Assembly (NCBI GenBank): GCA_025612375.1
Contig: JAAXKN010000008.1
Span: forward strand, 1-64,000
DNA: 64,000 nucleotides
Reading direction: 5' to 3'
Source of the DNA: Ignavibacteria bacterium
GTDB lineage: Bacteria; Bacteroidota; Ignavibacteria; Ignavibacteriales; SURF-24
Both the position numbers and the translations under genes were made by a program. The number at the start of each line of letters is the position of its first letter. The first letter of the stretch is position 1. The notes under the pieces are model-generated. The model ran no database searches and was not told the origin of the DNA. It was given only the letters and a program-made list of their open reading frames with translations. Positions 26,370 through 34,909 of the stretch are shown here, in pieces.

Positions 26370-26885
26370 TTAGTTTGAAGATTTCTCTTCAGCCAGCTCT
26401 TTACTCCTTTTGTGCTTATTCAGCAGAAGCGACCAGATAAACCCGCCTCCGATTTTAGCCGTGAACTGCCCCATTATAACCCACGGCATTATGTGGCCGA
26501 AAGCAAGAGTAGGGAACAAGAACGAATCCATAAGAGAGCCTGCCAGGTTCGATCCGTTGGATTTAACCATGAAAGACCTGCTTAAAAGTTTCGAATAAAT
26601 AAATGCATCCGCAAAGGCTGCAACTGCAAACGATACGACGCTTGCAAGGGCAATGGGACCGGCGTTCCTGTTAATTATATAGGTAAGAGCGGAACCTCCT
26701 GCAATTAAAAGAAACATTTTAAGCCACAGGTTATTTCCCATCCATTTTTCATGAAGCCTGTCGCGCAGTGTAAGATCCAGGCCGATTAAGAAAAACGCAT
26801 TTATGGGCGTTGAAATAGGACCGAACCAGAGCACGGTCATATTAGCCAGAACAATCGCAAATAAATAAACTATAATTGAAAACAT
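26370..26885 (-). CDS. VUT-family transporter (probable queuosine-precursor uptake)
   Basis: This 171-residue inner-membrane protein has five or six hydrophobic helices and belongs to the Vut_1 (YhhQ-like) family. It carries the N-terminal FSIIVYLFAIVLANMTV, the DLTLRDRLHEKW loop and the C-terminal LMDSFLFPTLAFG segment. YhhQ of E. coli takes up preQ0/preQ1; the short form seen here is also found in phages and other bacteria. Link to queuosine is an inference supported by queC and queF at 58-59 kb. It is transcribed toward clpB. Confidence 0.75.
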   Translation of the reverse strand: MFSIIVYLFAIVLANMTVLWFGPISTPINAFFLIGLDLTLRDRLHEKWMGNNLWLKMFLLIAGGSALTYIINRNAGPIALASVVSFAVAAFADAFIYSKLLSRSFMVKSNGSNLAGSLMDSFLFPTLAFGHIMPWVIMGQFTAKIGGGFIWSLLLNKHKRSKELAEEKSSN

Positions 26886-26995
26886 ATATAATATTACTTT
26901 TTAAAAATAAAGAGCTAAACTTATGAATTCACAAAGATAATTAAAAGCACCAAAATATTAATATACAAAAACAAATCCACCGCTTTTTAAGCATT

Positions 26996-27004
26996 ATTCA
27001 GTAT
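26996..27004 (+). repeat. Target-site duplication, left copy
   Basis: The 9-bp sequence ATTCAGTAT directly precedes the left end of the IS element and recurs directly after its right end at 28335-28343. Confidence 0.88.
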
Positions 27005-28334
27005 CACTACTGTCCGGTTATAAGTTGAATAAATTCAACTGGTTAGCCGGATCATGGTTAAAATTTGTGTAATCGATCCCGTTTACAAGCTGTAAAATCG
27101 GGGTTCTTTCAAAAATTGACACACTTAAAATCTGTAGAAAAGTGTAAAGTGACAAATTGATTTTAAGCTTTTTCTTTACAATTGCAACCAGAAGATAAAT
27201 GCTGACTGCAATCCAGATTTGAGTCTTTACAGCATTTTCACTTGTTCCATAAAATGATTTTATTCTTAAATGCTGTTTAATCCATTTGAAGAAAAGCTCT
27301 ATCTGCCATCGTTCTTTGTAAAGTTGAGCTACAACAAGGGCCTTAAGAATAAAATTATTTGTCAGAAACGTAAGGTTCTTTTCTGTCTTTTCATCAAAGT
27401 ATTTTATTCTTCTTAGTTTATCTGGATAATGAATAGAAGAATAAAATCCTGAAAGTGAAATCGTCTGATCACAGATAAGTCCGGTCTTACGGTCAACTGT
27501 GTTCGAATAAATTCTCCTGAAATCAAAATTAGTTTTGGCCCTTGTTATAAAAAATGCATGACTTAGATTGAGGTTATATAATCTTTCAAAATCAATATAG
27601 CCTCTGTCCATGATGTAATAAGCTCCTGGTTCAAAGGGCAGTTCATCTAAGATGTTGACTTCATGAACAAGGCCCGTTGTAACCTTTATAAATGAGGGTA
27701 TATTGCCATTAAGGTCTAAAAGAGTATGCATCTTTACTGCTCCTTTGTGCTCGCGAAAGTGAGCCCAGGGGAAGAGTGATAAACACAGGTCAATTGTTGT
27801 TGCATCAAGAGCATAAACAGTTGAATTCAGTTCGGAAATAAATTCATTGTCATCTTTATAAAGGTCACGTGCATGTGTAATAAGCACATGGGCAAAATCC
27901 TGATATATTCTGAAGTCTCTTGTTTCATTTGCATCAGAGATTGTGCTTCTGGATATTTTACTCTTTATTCCCATGTGATATAGTTTACTTTGCATTGCTC
28001 TTAAACATGTTTCAATGTCACGAAGACTTTCACGGTATGTAAGCTGTGCAAAAGCCATGACCAGAAACTGTTCCCAGCACGTAAATGATTTTACCTTGTA
28101 ATTACCTTTATATCGATTGACACATTTTTGAAATTCATGAAAAGGAACATAGTCGATCAACTGAGAAAATACTGTTTTGCCATTATTCACTTTTGATGCT
28201 CTTCTTAATAATTCTTTGAAAAGCATCAAATTAAGCAATTTTCAATTCAAATCGGGAACGACTAATTTTCCTTCTATTTTATTAAATTACAAGTAGTTAC
28301 GGCGTTTTAAAAATTCAACGTCCGGACACTACTG
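27005..28334 (-). mobile_element. IS4-family insertion sequence, 1330 bp
   Basis: The element is bounded by imperfect terminal inverted repeats: CACTACTGTCCGG at the left end and CAGTAGTGTCCGG read inward from the right end (11 of 13 identical, shared core TGTCCGG, with GTTGAAT again a few bases inside). A perfect 9-bp target duplication ATTCAGTAT flanks it. It encodes one intact DDE transposase. Intact ends, intact ORF and a perfect duplication indicate a recent insertion. The right end supplies the present stop codon of the neighbouring M64 peptidase gene. Confidence 0.9.
27018..28226 (-). CDS. IS4-family DDE transposase
   Basis: This transposase of about 402 residues belongs to the DDE_Tnp_1 (IS4) family. 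The N-terminal DUF4372-like part (FSQLIDYVPFHEFQ) precedes the RNase H-like catalytic domain. The acidic residues lie in YALDATTIDL, YYIMDRGYIDF and the IS4 hallmark Y-(2)-R-(3)-E-(6)-K seen in YKERWQIELFFKWIK. ATG at 28226 is preferred over an in-frame TTG four codons upstream; neither has a ribosome-binding site. The frame is uninterrupted, so the element may be active. Confidence 0.93.
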   Translation of the reverse strand: MLFKELLRRASKVNNGKTVFSQLIDYVPFHEFQKCVNRYKGNYKVKSFTCWEQFLVMAFAQLTYRESLRDIETCLRAMQSKLYHMGIKSKISRSTISDANETRDFRIYQDFAHVLITHARDLYKDDNEFISELNSTVYALDATTIDLCLSLFPWAHFREHKGAVKMHTLLDLNGNIPSFIKVTTGLVHEVNILDELPFEPGAYYIMDRGYIDFERLYNLNLSHAFFITRAKTNFDFRRIYSNTVDRKTGLICDQTISLSGFYSSIHYPDKLRRIKYFDEKTEKNLTFLTNNFILKALVVAQLYKERWQIELFFKWIKQHLRIKSFYGTSENAVKTQIWIAVSIYLLVAIVKKKLKINLSLYTFLQILSVSIFERTPILQLVNGIDYTNFNHDPANQLNLFNL

Positions 28335-29808
28335 ATTCAGTATAATGCTTAATTACATTTACTACCGCTTCATCGCAAACCCTGCAGAAGGGCTTGTTTC
28401 CCTTGCTGAACATAAGGCAGTCGAGCATGGAGCGGTAAAGTCCTTTTGAAGCGTAGCCTGCGCCTTCGAAGGCCCCGACTTTACCCCAATACCTGCTTTC
28501 CTGAAGGTACTTATCGGTTCTGTCTGCACTTACTTTTGAAAGCTTCTCTGCTTCATCTTCCACTTTAGCCACCTCTTTTTCAGGAGCACCATTGCGTTTC
28601 ATTTCTGCAATTTTCTGGTTCAGTTCGCGTCTCACCTTCTGGTATGAAAGGTCCAGGCTGTCGTAGCCCGATTTTTCCCATGGAGTAGGAATTTCAATTC
28701 CGGGAGTAATTAAGGACTTCCACTTTAAGTCCTGCGGGTTTAAGAGCGCCGTAATGTTAGGCTCAACCGGTTCAACTCCCTTGGGGTAGAACTCATTATA
28801 TGCCACGTCAGAAGTGTAGTACTCATCGGCCAGCCCGGCAAAGGAATGCCCGAACTCATGCAGGAATACATATTCATGCCACTGGTTGTCTGTAGTAAAT
28901 GTGCAGAAGAGATTATATATGCCTCCGCCCCCGTAGCGCTTGTGGTTAACCATTATATAGATGGCGTCATAAGGCACGTGGGCTGCCATGTCGCGCATCG
29001 ACTTATTGTCTTCCGTTAAAAGATATCGCTCAGAGCCAAGCGAGTAGAATGTAGAATTAAGGACAGTATTCTTAAATGAGAGGTGATCCGGCTCATCTGA
29101 GCCGCTTTCTTCAGAAGGCTTAAAGACACCGTAAAAATTAAAATCACTCTTGTGAGTCTTATAAGGCTCTTTATTAAAGAAAATGTCCGAGAACTTTTTA
29201 AGGTCACGCCTGAATTTCTTCTCCTCCTGTGCCGTATATCCCTCGGCAAGAACAACAACATCCACCTTCGTATGCGGGTCGCCGTTATAGACCTGTTTTA
29301 CAACCTTAACGCTTTTATCCATTGGCTCCTCGCGCAAGATCGTCCAGTCCTTAGGGTCAATTACCTCTTCAAAGAAGGGCTTCAGCTCATTTTGCCTGTT
29401 CCTTACTTCAACAGTAAACCTGATCTTATTTTTAGGAAATGGCAGGAGTGCCGATTCATGGTAGGTCTTTTGAATTCCTTTAAGGGCCTGGTCGCCTGTT
29501 TTATATTCGCCGAAGTAGCTGTCGAAGCCTTTGGAGAAGATGAGGCTTCCCGAGGCCGCGTCATAAACCTTATAATAGTATTTTCCGTTATTAAAGTTAT
29601 CAATCAGGTTTTTCCTGCTCCCGGCCCAGATCCCCTGCTGAAAAATCCTGTCCACGGTTACAATTTCACTTTTCGAATCCCCTATATGAAAGTAGTCCAC
29701 CCGCATAGTCTTATCAATAAAATAGTCGTCAAACTTAACGGCGTCCTGCGCTCTTAAAAGAAGGGGGGCAAAAAGAAACATCAGCGGCAAAAAGTATAAG
29801 TACTTCAT
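28315..29808 (-). CDS. Secreted peptidase M64 (IgA-peptidase family), 3' end altered by IS
   Basis: This 497-residue zinc metallopeptidase has a signal peptide (about 1-20), an M64 N-terminal beta domain (about 25-140) and the catalytic domain. His317 and His321 are in FLHEFGHSFAGLADEYY, the HEXXH motif extended by the family's G-L-A-D-E-Y. It probably acts in the periplasm or outside the cell; family names refer to IgA cleavage, but the substrate here is unknown. The last six residues, SVVSGR, and the stop are encoded by the right end of the IS element. Without it the gene would end KHYTE-stop. The catalytic domain is untouched, so function is probably kept. Confidence 0.9.
   Translation of the reverse strand: MKYLYFLPLMFLFAPLLLRAQDAVKFDDYFIDKTMRVDYFHIGDSKSEIVTVDRIFQQGIWAGSRKNLIDNFNNGKYYYKVYDAASGSLIFSKGFDSYFGEYKTGDQALKGIQKTYHESALLPFPKNKIRFTVEVRNRQNELKPFFEEVIDPKDWTILREEPMDKSVKVVKQVYNGDPHTKVDVVVLAEGYTAQEEKKFRRDLKKFSDIFFNKEPYKTHKSDFNFYGVFKPSEESGSDEPDHLSFKNTVLNSTFYSLGSERYLLTEDNKSMRDMAAHVPYDAIYIMVNHKRYGGGGIYNLFCTFTTDNQWHEYVFLHEFGHSFAGLADEYYTSDVAYNEFYPKGVEPVEPNITALLNPQDLKWKSLITPGIEIPTPWEKSGYDSLDLSYQKVRRELNQKIAEMKRNGAPEKEVAKVEDEAEKLSKVSADRTDKYLQESRYWGKVGAFEGAGYASKGLYRSMLDCLMFSKGNKPFCRVCDEAVVNVIKHYTESVVSGR
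28335..28343 (+). repeat. Target-site duplication, right copy
   Basis: ATTCAGTAT follows the right end of the IS element, identical to 26996-27004. Confidence 0.88.
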
Positions 29809-30052
29809 TTTGTTAGCTCCTCTTAAATAATTGGTTTATTAAAATTAAAGAAAAGAATTCAGAATAGGGAATACTTCATGAGCCTTGTCTTACAAATTAT
29901 AACCGGATATTCTTCTCTTGTTTTTGAGTCCCAGGTTTTTAATTTCAATTCTGAAGAGAAAAATCTTTAACGAAATTATTATGTGTGGAAACTTTAAATG
30001 TTACAACATTTGTTTTAATTACAACAAAGTCATTTAACAAGGAGGAAAAAAA

Positions 30053-30607
30053 ATGGAAGCTACAAAGAAAGAATCGATCGTCGGAACCTGGAACCTGGAC
30101 AGGACACATACAAGAATTCAGTTCTCGGCAAGGCATATGGTAATTGCACACGTGGCAGGAGAGTTTAAGGACTACGACCTCAAGATGAGAGTTAAAAATG
30201 AAAAATTTCAGGACAGTGACATCGAATTTACAATTAATGCACAAAGCATAGACACCGGAGTAGCTGACCGCGACACGCACCTTAAAAGCGAGGATTTCTT
30301 CGGCGCGGAAAACTTTAAGGAGATCCGCTTTGTAAAGACCTCGATTGAAAAAATTGACGACGAAAACTTTAAGATGAGAGGCGACCTGACAATAAGGGAC
30401 GTAACAAAAACAATAGACCTGGACGTCACCTTCGGCGGACTCATCATGGATCCTTACGGGAACCTGAGGGCAGGCTTTAACGTAAAGGGAAGCTTAAACC
30501 GCTTCGATTACGGGCTTAAGTGGAACGCCCTTATTGAGACGGGCGGAGCAGTAGTGGGTAAGACAATAACTATCAACTGCGACGTTGAAATCGTAAAACA
30601 GAAGTAA
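30053..30607 (+). CDS. YceI-family lipocalin-like protein
   Basis: This 184-residue single-domain protein is of the YceI family (isoprenoid-binding beta-barrel). It shows the typical start TWNLDRTHTRIQFSARHM and the terminal DYGLKWN and IEIVKQK strands. No signal peptide is present, so this is the cytoplasmic type. E. coli YceI binds polyisoprenoid; the physiological role is not clear. A strong AAGGAGG precedes the ATG. It starts a plus-strand series YceI-nitroreductase-MarR, a set often linked with redox or acid stress. Confidence 0.92.
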   Translation: MEATKKESIVGTWNLDRTHTRIQFSARHMVIAHVAGEFKDYDLKMRVKNEKFQDSDIEFTINAQSIDTGVADRDTHLKSEDFFGAENFKEIRFVKTSIEKIDDENFKMRGDLTIRDVTKTIDLDVTFGGLIMDPYGNLRAGFNVKGSLNRFDYGLKWNALIETGGAVVGKTITINCDVEIVKQK

Positions 30608-30632
30608 TTTAGTAAGTAAGAATTGACCTCAC

Positions 30633-30655
30633 GCGGGATAGCAGCTCTATCCCGC
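30633..30655 (+). other. Hairpin between YceI and nitroreductase genes
   Basis: The 9-bp perfect stem GCGGGATAG (30633-30641) with CTATCCCGC (30647-30655) has a 5-nt loop and no T-run. It lies 20 bp before the nitroreductase start, so it may stabilise or separate the two messages. Confidence 0.6.
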
Positions 30656-30675
30656 AGAACTTTAAGAAAGGCACC

Positions 30676-31281
30676 ATGGTACACGATTTAATTAAGAAAC
30701 GATACAGCACGAGAACTTTTTCTGAAGAACTGATCGACGGCGACGTAATTCTATCGCTTTTTGAAGCAGCCCGCTGGGCGCCCTCGGGGGGAAATGAACA
30801 GCCCTGGAGGTTTATTATCGCGGGTAAAAATGACCCGGAAAACTACTGGAAAATTTTCAGCTCTCTTGCCGAGGGAAATAAGGTCTGGGCTAAACATGCA
30901 CCACTCTTAATTGTGGGCGTAGCAAAGCTGGACCGCGGCATAGACAAAAAGTTAAACAAGTATGCGTTCTACGACCTTTCGAGCGCGGTGACAAACCTGA
31001 CGCTTCAGGCGACATCCAGAAACCTTTATGTCAGGCAGATGGGGGGATTTAATCCTTTAATATTAAGGGAACTCTTTGACATCCCTGAAAATTTTGAACC
31101 TGCAATCGTTTTTGCTGTTGGCTATAAATCGGAAGAAAGCGACTTGCCTGAAAACCTGAAGGTGAGGGAAAACGCTCCAAGACAAAGAAAGCCGTTAAGT
31201 GAAATTGTATTCAGCGGAAAATTCGGAACGCCTGCCAGCCTGGAGCCGGAAAAGATTGAAGTTCCACAAAAAGAGGAATAA
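30676..31281 (+). CDS. Nitroreductase-family flavoprotein
   Basis: This 201-residue protein is of the FMN-dependent nitroreductase family. The FMN phosphate-binding start is KKRYSTRTFSEE, and the AARWAPSGGNEQPWRFI segment and the C-terminal AVGYKSEESDLPENL follow. Enzymes of this fold reduce quinones, nitro compounds or flavins with NAD(P)H; the substrate cannot be assigned. It lies between YceI and a MarR regulator on the same strand, which suggests that MarR controls this small cluster. Confidence 0.9.
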   Translation: MVHDLIKKRYSTRTFSEELIDGDVILSLFEAARWAPSGGNEQPWRFIIAGKNDPENYWKIFSSLAEGNKVWAKHAPLLIVGVAKLDRGIDKKLNKYAFYDLSSAVTNLTLQATSRNLYVRQMGGFNPLILRELFDIPENFEPAIVFAVGYKSEESDLPENLKVRENAPRQRKPLSEIVFSGKFGTPASLEPEKIEVPQKEE

Positions 31282-31334
31282 TGAAATTGAATAAACTGAT
31301 TATTGACATTACTGTGTAATTTAAGAAAATTATT

Positions 31335-31832
31335 ATGATGAACGAAGATTTAGAATTAAACGGCATCCGGTTAAAAGAGCAAATGCGTTTAGAAGAAGAA
31401 ATAAAACAAAAACACTTTTCCAGCCAATACCATAAGGCGCTGGTAAATATTATATATACAAACAACTGGATTGCCTCACAGCAGACGGATATACTGAAGC
31501 CCCACGGCATTACAATGCAGCAGTATAATGTGCTCCGTATACTGAGGGGGCAGCATCCAAATCCTGCAACCATAAAACTAATCAAAGAACGCATGCTGGA
31601 CAAGATGTCTGACGCTTCAAGAATTGTAGAAAAGCTGAGGGCAAAGGAGCTCGTCGAAAGAACCATTTGTCCCAAGGACAGACGGAACGTTGACGTAATG
31701 ATAACTCCAAAGGGGCTGGAACTCTTAAAAAAAATAGATGCTATGGAGCACCTGCTGGAAGGAAGGCTTTCTACTTTGGACCATGAGGAGGTACAGAACC
31801 TCAACCACCTGCTGGACAAACTGAGGGGATAA
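31335..31832 (+). CDS. MarR-family transcriptional regulator
   Basis: This 165-residue protein has a helical dimerisation start and the MarR winged helix (about 55-140) with GITMQQYNVLRILRGQHP, the recognition-helix region MLDKMSDASRIVEKLRAKELVER and the wing CPKDRRNVDVMITPKG. MarR proteins bind palindromic operators as dimers and release them on binding phenolic or oxidising ligands. It is probably the local regulator of the YceI-nitroreductase genes upstream; I did not find a clear operator palindrome other than the hairpin before the nitroreductase gene. Confidence 0.92.
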   Translation: MMNEDLELNGIRLKEQMRLEEEIKQKHFSSQYHKALVNIIYTNNWIASQQTDILKPHGITMQQYNVLRILRGQHPNPATIKLIKERMLDKMSDASRIVEKLRAKELVERTICPKDRRNVDVMITPKGLELLKKIDAMEHLLEGRLSTLDHEEVQNLNHLLDKLRG

Positions 31833-31983
31833 GACAAATCCGCAATAAACCTCATTGCCGCGAACAAAATATCACTGGCTGCCTCTTGACAGGGAGCTAA
31901 TTTTATCCCTAAAATAGGAAAGATGTTTTAATTTCTTTTTTGTATCTTAACGCCGGAATTTAACAATTATTAATGGAGAACAG

Positions 31984-32673
31984 ATGAAACGCTCTTTAAT
32001 CGTATTCCTGGCTGTGGCGCTCTTAAGCCTCACGGCATGCAGTAAAAAAGAAGATTCAAAACCTGTCTCGGCCCAGGGGGTCCACACAGGTAAAGTTATA
32101 GATAAAATAAACGCTTCAAATTACAGTTACCTTCAGCTTGAAGAAAACGGAAACACTTACTGGATTGCCGCTCCGCAGATGCAGATAGAAAAAGGGGAGA
32201 CGGTACAGTTTGCAAAATCGATGGAAATGAAGAACTTCCACAGCGAAACCTTAAACCGCACGTGGGAAACAATACTCTTTGTCTCCGACGTCGCTAAAAA
32301 CGGTCAGCTTGCACAGCCTACCATGGGCGCCCACCCGCAGGTAAAAACCGATCAGGAACAGGTTAAGGTCGATCCTGTAAAGGGCGGAAAAACTGTAGCC
32401 GAAGTTTACGCACAGAAGGAATCCTTAAGCGGCAAGCCTGTTACTGTACGCGGCAAGGTTGTAAAATATAACGCCGGCATTATGGGTAAAAACTGGATAC
32501 ACATACAGGATGGAACAAACAGCCAGGGCAACTATGATCTTTTAGTTACCAGCACCGATGAAGCCCAGGTGGGAAGCGTTATTACAGTAGAGGGAAAAGT
32601 TTCTGTAAACAAGGATTTCGGGGCAGGGTATTCATACTCCGTTTTACTTGAAGACTGTAAAGTAAAAAAATAA
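31984..32673 (+). CDS. Lipoprotein with OB-fold domain
   Basis: This 229-residue protein has a lipoprotein signal (lipobox LTAC, Cys19). It has two related halves: an N-terminal segment HTGKVIDKINASNYSYLQLE with IAAPQMQIEKGE, and a C-terminal OB-fold nucleic-acid-binding-like domain (about 135-229) with VTVRGKVVKYNAGIMGKNW and VEGKVSVNKDFGAGY. Such envelope OB-fold lipoproteins (also annotated as DNA-binding or GW-type) have no assigned role. GGAG lies upstream of the ATG. It ends at a strong terminator. Confidence 0.75.
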   Translation: MKRSLIVFLAVALLSLTACSKKEDSKPVSAQGVHTGKVIDKINASNYSYLQLEENGNTYWIAAPQMQIEKGETVQFAKSMEMKNFHSETLNRTWETILFVSDVAKNGQLAQPTMGAHPQVKTDQEQVKVDPVKGGKTVAEVYAQKESLSGKPVTVRGKVVKYNAGIMGKNWIHIQDGTNSQGNYDLLVTSTDEAQVGSVITVEGKVSVNKDFGAGYSYSVLLEDCKVKK

Positions 32674-32692
32674 TTACTTTTGGGTTTTTATT

Positions 32693-32744
32693 AAGCGCCT
32701 TTTGAGGGGATGAAAAGTATTCCCGTCATACAGGCGCTTTTTTT
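32693..32744 (+). terminator. Terminator of the OB-fold lipoprotein gene
   Basis: The arms AAGCGCCT (32693-32700) and AGGCGCTT (32732-32739) are followed by a T-run to 32744. The stem encloses a 31-nt loop. Confidence 0.8.
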
Positions 32745-34686
32745 ATTTTAAGTATTCCCCGGGCACAGTAAAACGGAATGTGCTTCCTTTTCCAATTTCA
32801 CTCTCAACGCTGATCGTGCCCCCGTTCATCTCCACAAACTCACGGCAAAGGACAAGCCCCAGCCCCGTTCCTTTTTCCTTTTCCGTTCCCTCGCGCGTCA
32901 TCGTTTCATCTATCCTGAACATACGCTCAATGTCATCCTTGTCTATGCCGATCCCTGTATCCGATACACTGACCTCAACATAAGGCGAGGCCTTCCTTGC
33001 TGAAATTCTGATTTCGCCGCCGGAAGAAGTAAACTTAATTGCATTTGAAAGCAGGTTCCTCAGAACGCTGTCCATCATGTCCTTGTCGGCAAAGAGGCTA
33101 TACTGCTGATCGGGGCTACAGAGGATCTTAATGTTTTTCCGGGCGGCATTCATATTGTATACGTTCAGTATCTCGTCTAAAAGATCATTGAGGCTGAAAA
33201 GAGCGGGAGCGAACTCCATCTTGCCCGTGTGAATCCTCGCCCACTGAAGGAGGTTTTCAATGAGCTTAAGGAGGCTGTTAAGCGATTTATATATTCTGAA
33301 TGAAAAATCCTTTATCTCATCGGGAGTGAGTTCCTCGATGTGTTTGTACATGTATTCCGAAAAGCCCAGCAGGGCAGAAAAAGGACTCCTTAAGTCGTGC
33401 GCCACGATGGAGAAGAACTTGTCCTTGCTCGTATTTAATTCCTTAAGCTTCTGGTTCAGTTCATTCATCTCGCGGGCATTGTTCTCTAAAGTAACCTTGT
33501 TTGCCTGGAGTTCATCCACATACTGCTGAATCTGAATCATGGCCTGTTTGCGTTCTGTTATGTCGGTTACAACAGAAAGCATCTGCGGTTCGCTTTCAAT
33601 ATTCAGTACCGTCGCCTGAAGGAGGCCTGTTGCTAAGTCTCCCGACTTAAGGCGGAACTCAAATTCCATATTACGGATTTCCCCGTTTTTTTCAATCGCC
33701 TTATATATATTCCTCCTGTCCGAGGGATTTGCAAAGATATCGACTTCTGAAATTCTGCGGCCAATTATTTCCGTTCGGCTGTAACCTGTAATGCGCTGGA
33801 AGGCCTCATTAATGTCTATGTAGCGCCCGTCAGCCATGGAGGTTATAACAATAGCCGAAGGGGACTCCCTGAAGATGGTCCTTAGCCTCTGCTCCGAATC
33901 CAGGAGTGCAAGCTCTGTCTGCTTTCTTTTTGATATGTCCTGAATTACAGAAAGAAAGTACTTTGGAGCCTCGGGGCTTTCCTCTACAAGTGAGCGCGTC
34001 AACTGGCACCAGACGTACTGGCCGTTTTTATGCTGGTAGCGTTTTTCAATTGTGTAGGTTTTTGTCTTATATTTAAGCAGGAGGTCTATATTTCTTGCGT
34101 CTTCCGGCAGGTCATCAGGATGCGTCATCTTAAGGCAGTTCATGCCGAGGAGTTCGGCGGGGCTGTACCCCAGAATATTACTGAGCTTCTCATTAACCCT
34201 CAGCCAGTCGCCCACGAGCGATACGTGTGCCAGCCCGACGGCTGCCTGGTCGAATGTCGAGCGGAAGCGTTCTTCGCTGCGCCTCAGCTTTTCGTCAATT
34301 CTTTTTCTTTCAATTGCATAACGGATGGAGCGGATTAAAATGTCAGGGTCAATTTCAGATTTGACCAGGTAATCCTGCGCTCCGGTCTTAACGGCCTTAA
34401 GCCCAAGTTCCTCGTCATCAAGACCTGTCATAATAACAATGGGAATAATAGAATTAATGGAGTGAATTTTCTCCAGCGTCGAGAGCCCCATGCTGTCGGG
34501 CAGCCCGAGGTCCAGAAGTATGAGGTCAAATTCTTGGCTTTTCAGGAATTCTATTCCTGAGGCCAGATCCGAAGCATGCCTTAGTAAACAGCCCGGGGAT
34601 TTAACTTCCTTCAGCATTTCCTTTATCAGACGCACGTCACCCGGATTATCCTCTATCTGGAGGATACTTATTTGCTTACGTTCCAT
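32743..34686 (-). CDS. Histidine kinase with N-terminal receiver and two PAS domains
   Basis: This 647-residue cytoplasmic protein begins with a receiver domain (about 5-125) with phospho-acceptor Asp59 in LILLDLGLPDS. Two PAS domains follow (about 140-260 and 265-385), then a coiled coil, a HisKA domain with His near 427 in FFSIVAHDLRSPFS, and an HATPase domain with N-box NLLSNAIKFTSSGG and GTGLGLVLCREF. There is no membrane segment. An N-terminal receiver means that it probably takes input from another kinase and passes the signal on; no partner regulator is adjacent. The PAS ligands are unknown. Confidence 0.93.
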   Translation of the reverse strand: MERKQISILQIEDNPGDVRLIKEMLKEVKSPGCLLRHASDLASGIEFLKSQEFDLILLDLGLPDSMGLSTLEKIHSINSIIPIVIMTGLDDEELGLKAVKTGAQDYLVKSEIDPDILIRSIRYAIERKRIDEKLRRSEERFRSTFDQAAVGLAHVSLVGDWLRVNEKLSNILGYSPAELLGMNCLKMTHPDDLPEDARNIDLLLKYKTKTYTIEKRYQHKNGQYVWCQLTRSLVEESPEAPKYFLSVIQDISKRKQTELALLDSEQRLRTIFRESPSAIVITSMADGRYIDINEAFQRITGYSRTEIIGRRISEVDIFANPSDRRNIYKAIEKNGEIRNMEFEFRLKSGDLATGLLQATVLNIESEPQMLSVVTDITERKQAMIQIQQYVDELQANKVTLENNAREMNELNQKLKELNTSKDKFFSIVAHDLRSPFSALLGFSEYMYKHIEELTPDEIKDFSFRIYKSLNSLLKLIENLLQWARIHTGKMEFAPALFSLNDLLDEILNVYNMNAARKNIKILCSPDQQYSLFADKDMMDSVLRNLLSNAIKFTSSGGEIRISARKASPYVEVSVSDTGIGIDKDDIERMFRIDETMTREGTEKEKGTGLGLVLCREFVEMNGGTISVESEIGKGSTFRFTVPGEYLK

Positions 34687-34909
34687 GAAATTTCCGTCTT
34701 ATATATAAACGAACATTATTATTCAATGATTTCCGGAAAAGATACTGGACACGTGCAAAAAGAAGGAGACAAAAAGGAAGATGAAGAACCTCTTGGGGAA
34801 TTGTCATCTTCCTTTTTTAATTTTTCCGTTTTCAGAAATTCTTTCTCTATAATTAATAAAGCAGATTTTCCGAAATAAAAAAATACGATTAAATCCGGAG
34901 GGATGAATT

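Noticed and set aside
31211-31867. 218-codon open frame antisense to the MarR gene
   Set aside because: It is the shadow of the MarR coding sequence; the product looks random and hydrophobic without domain similarity.
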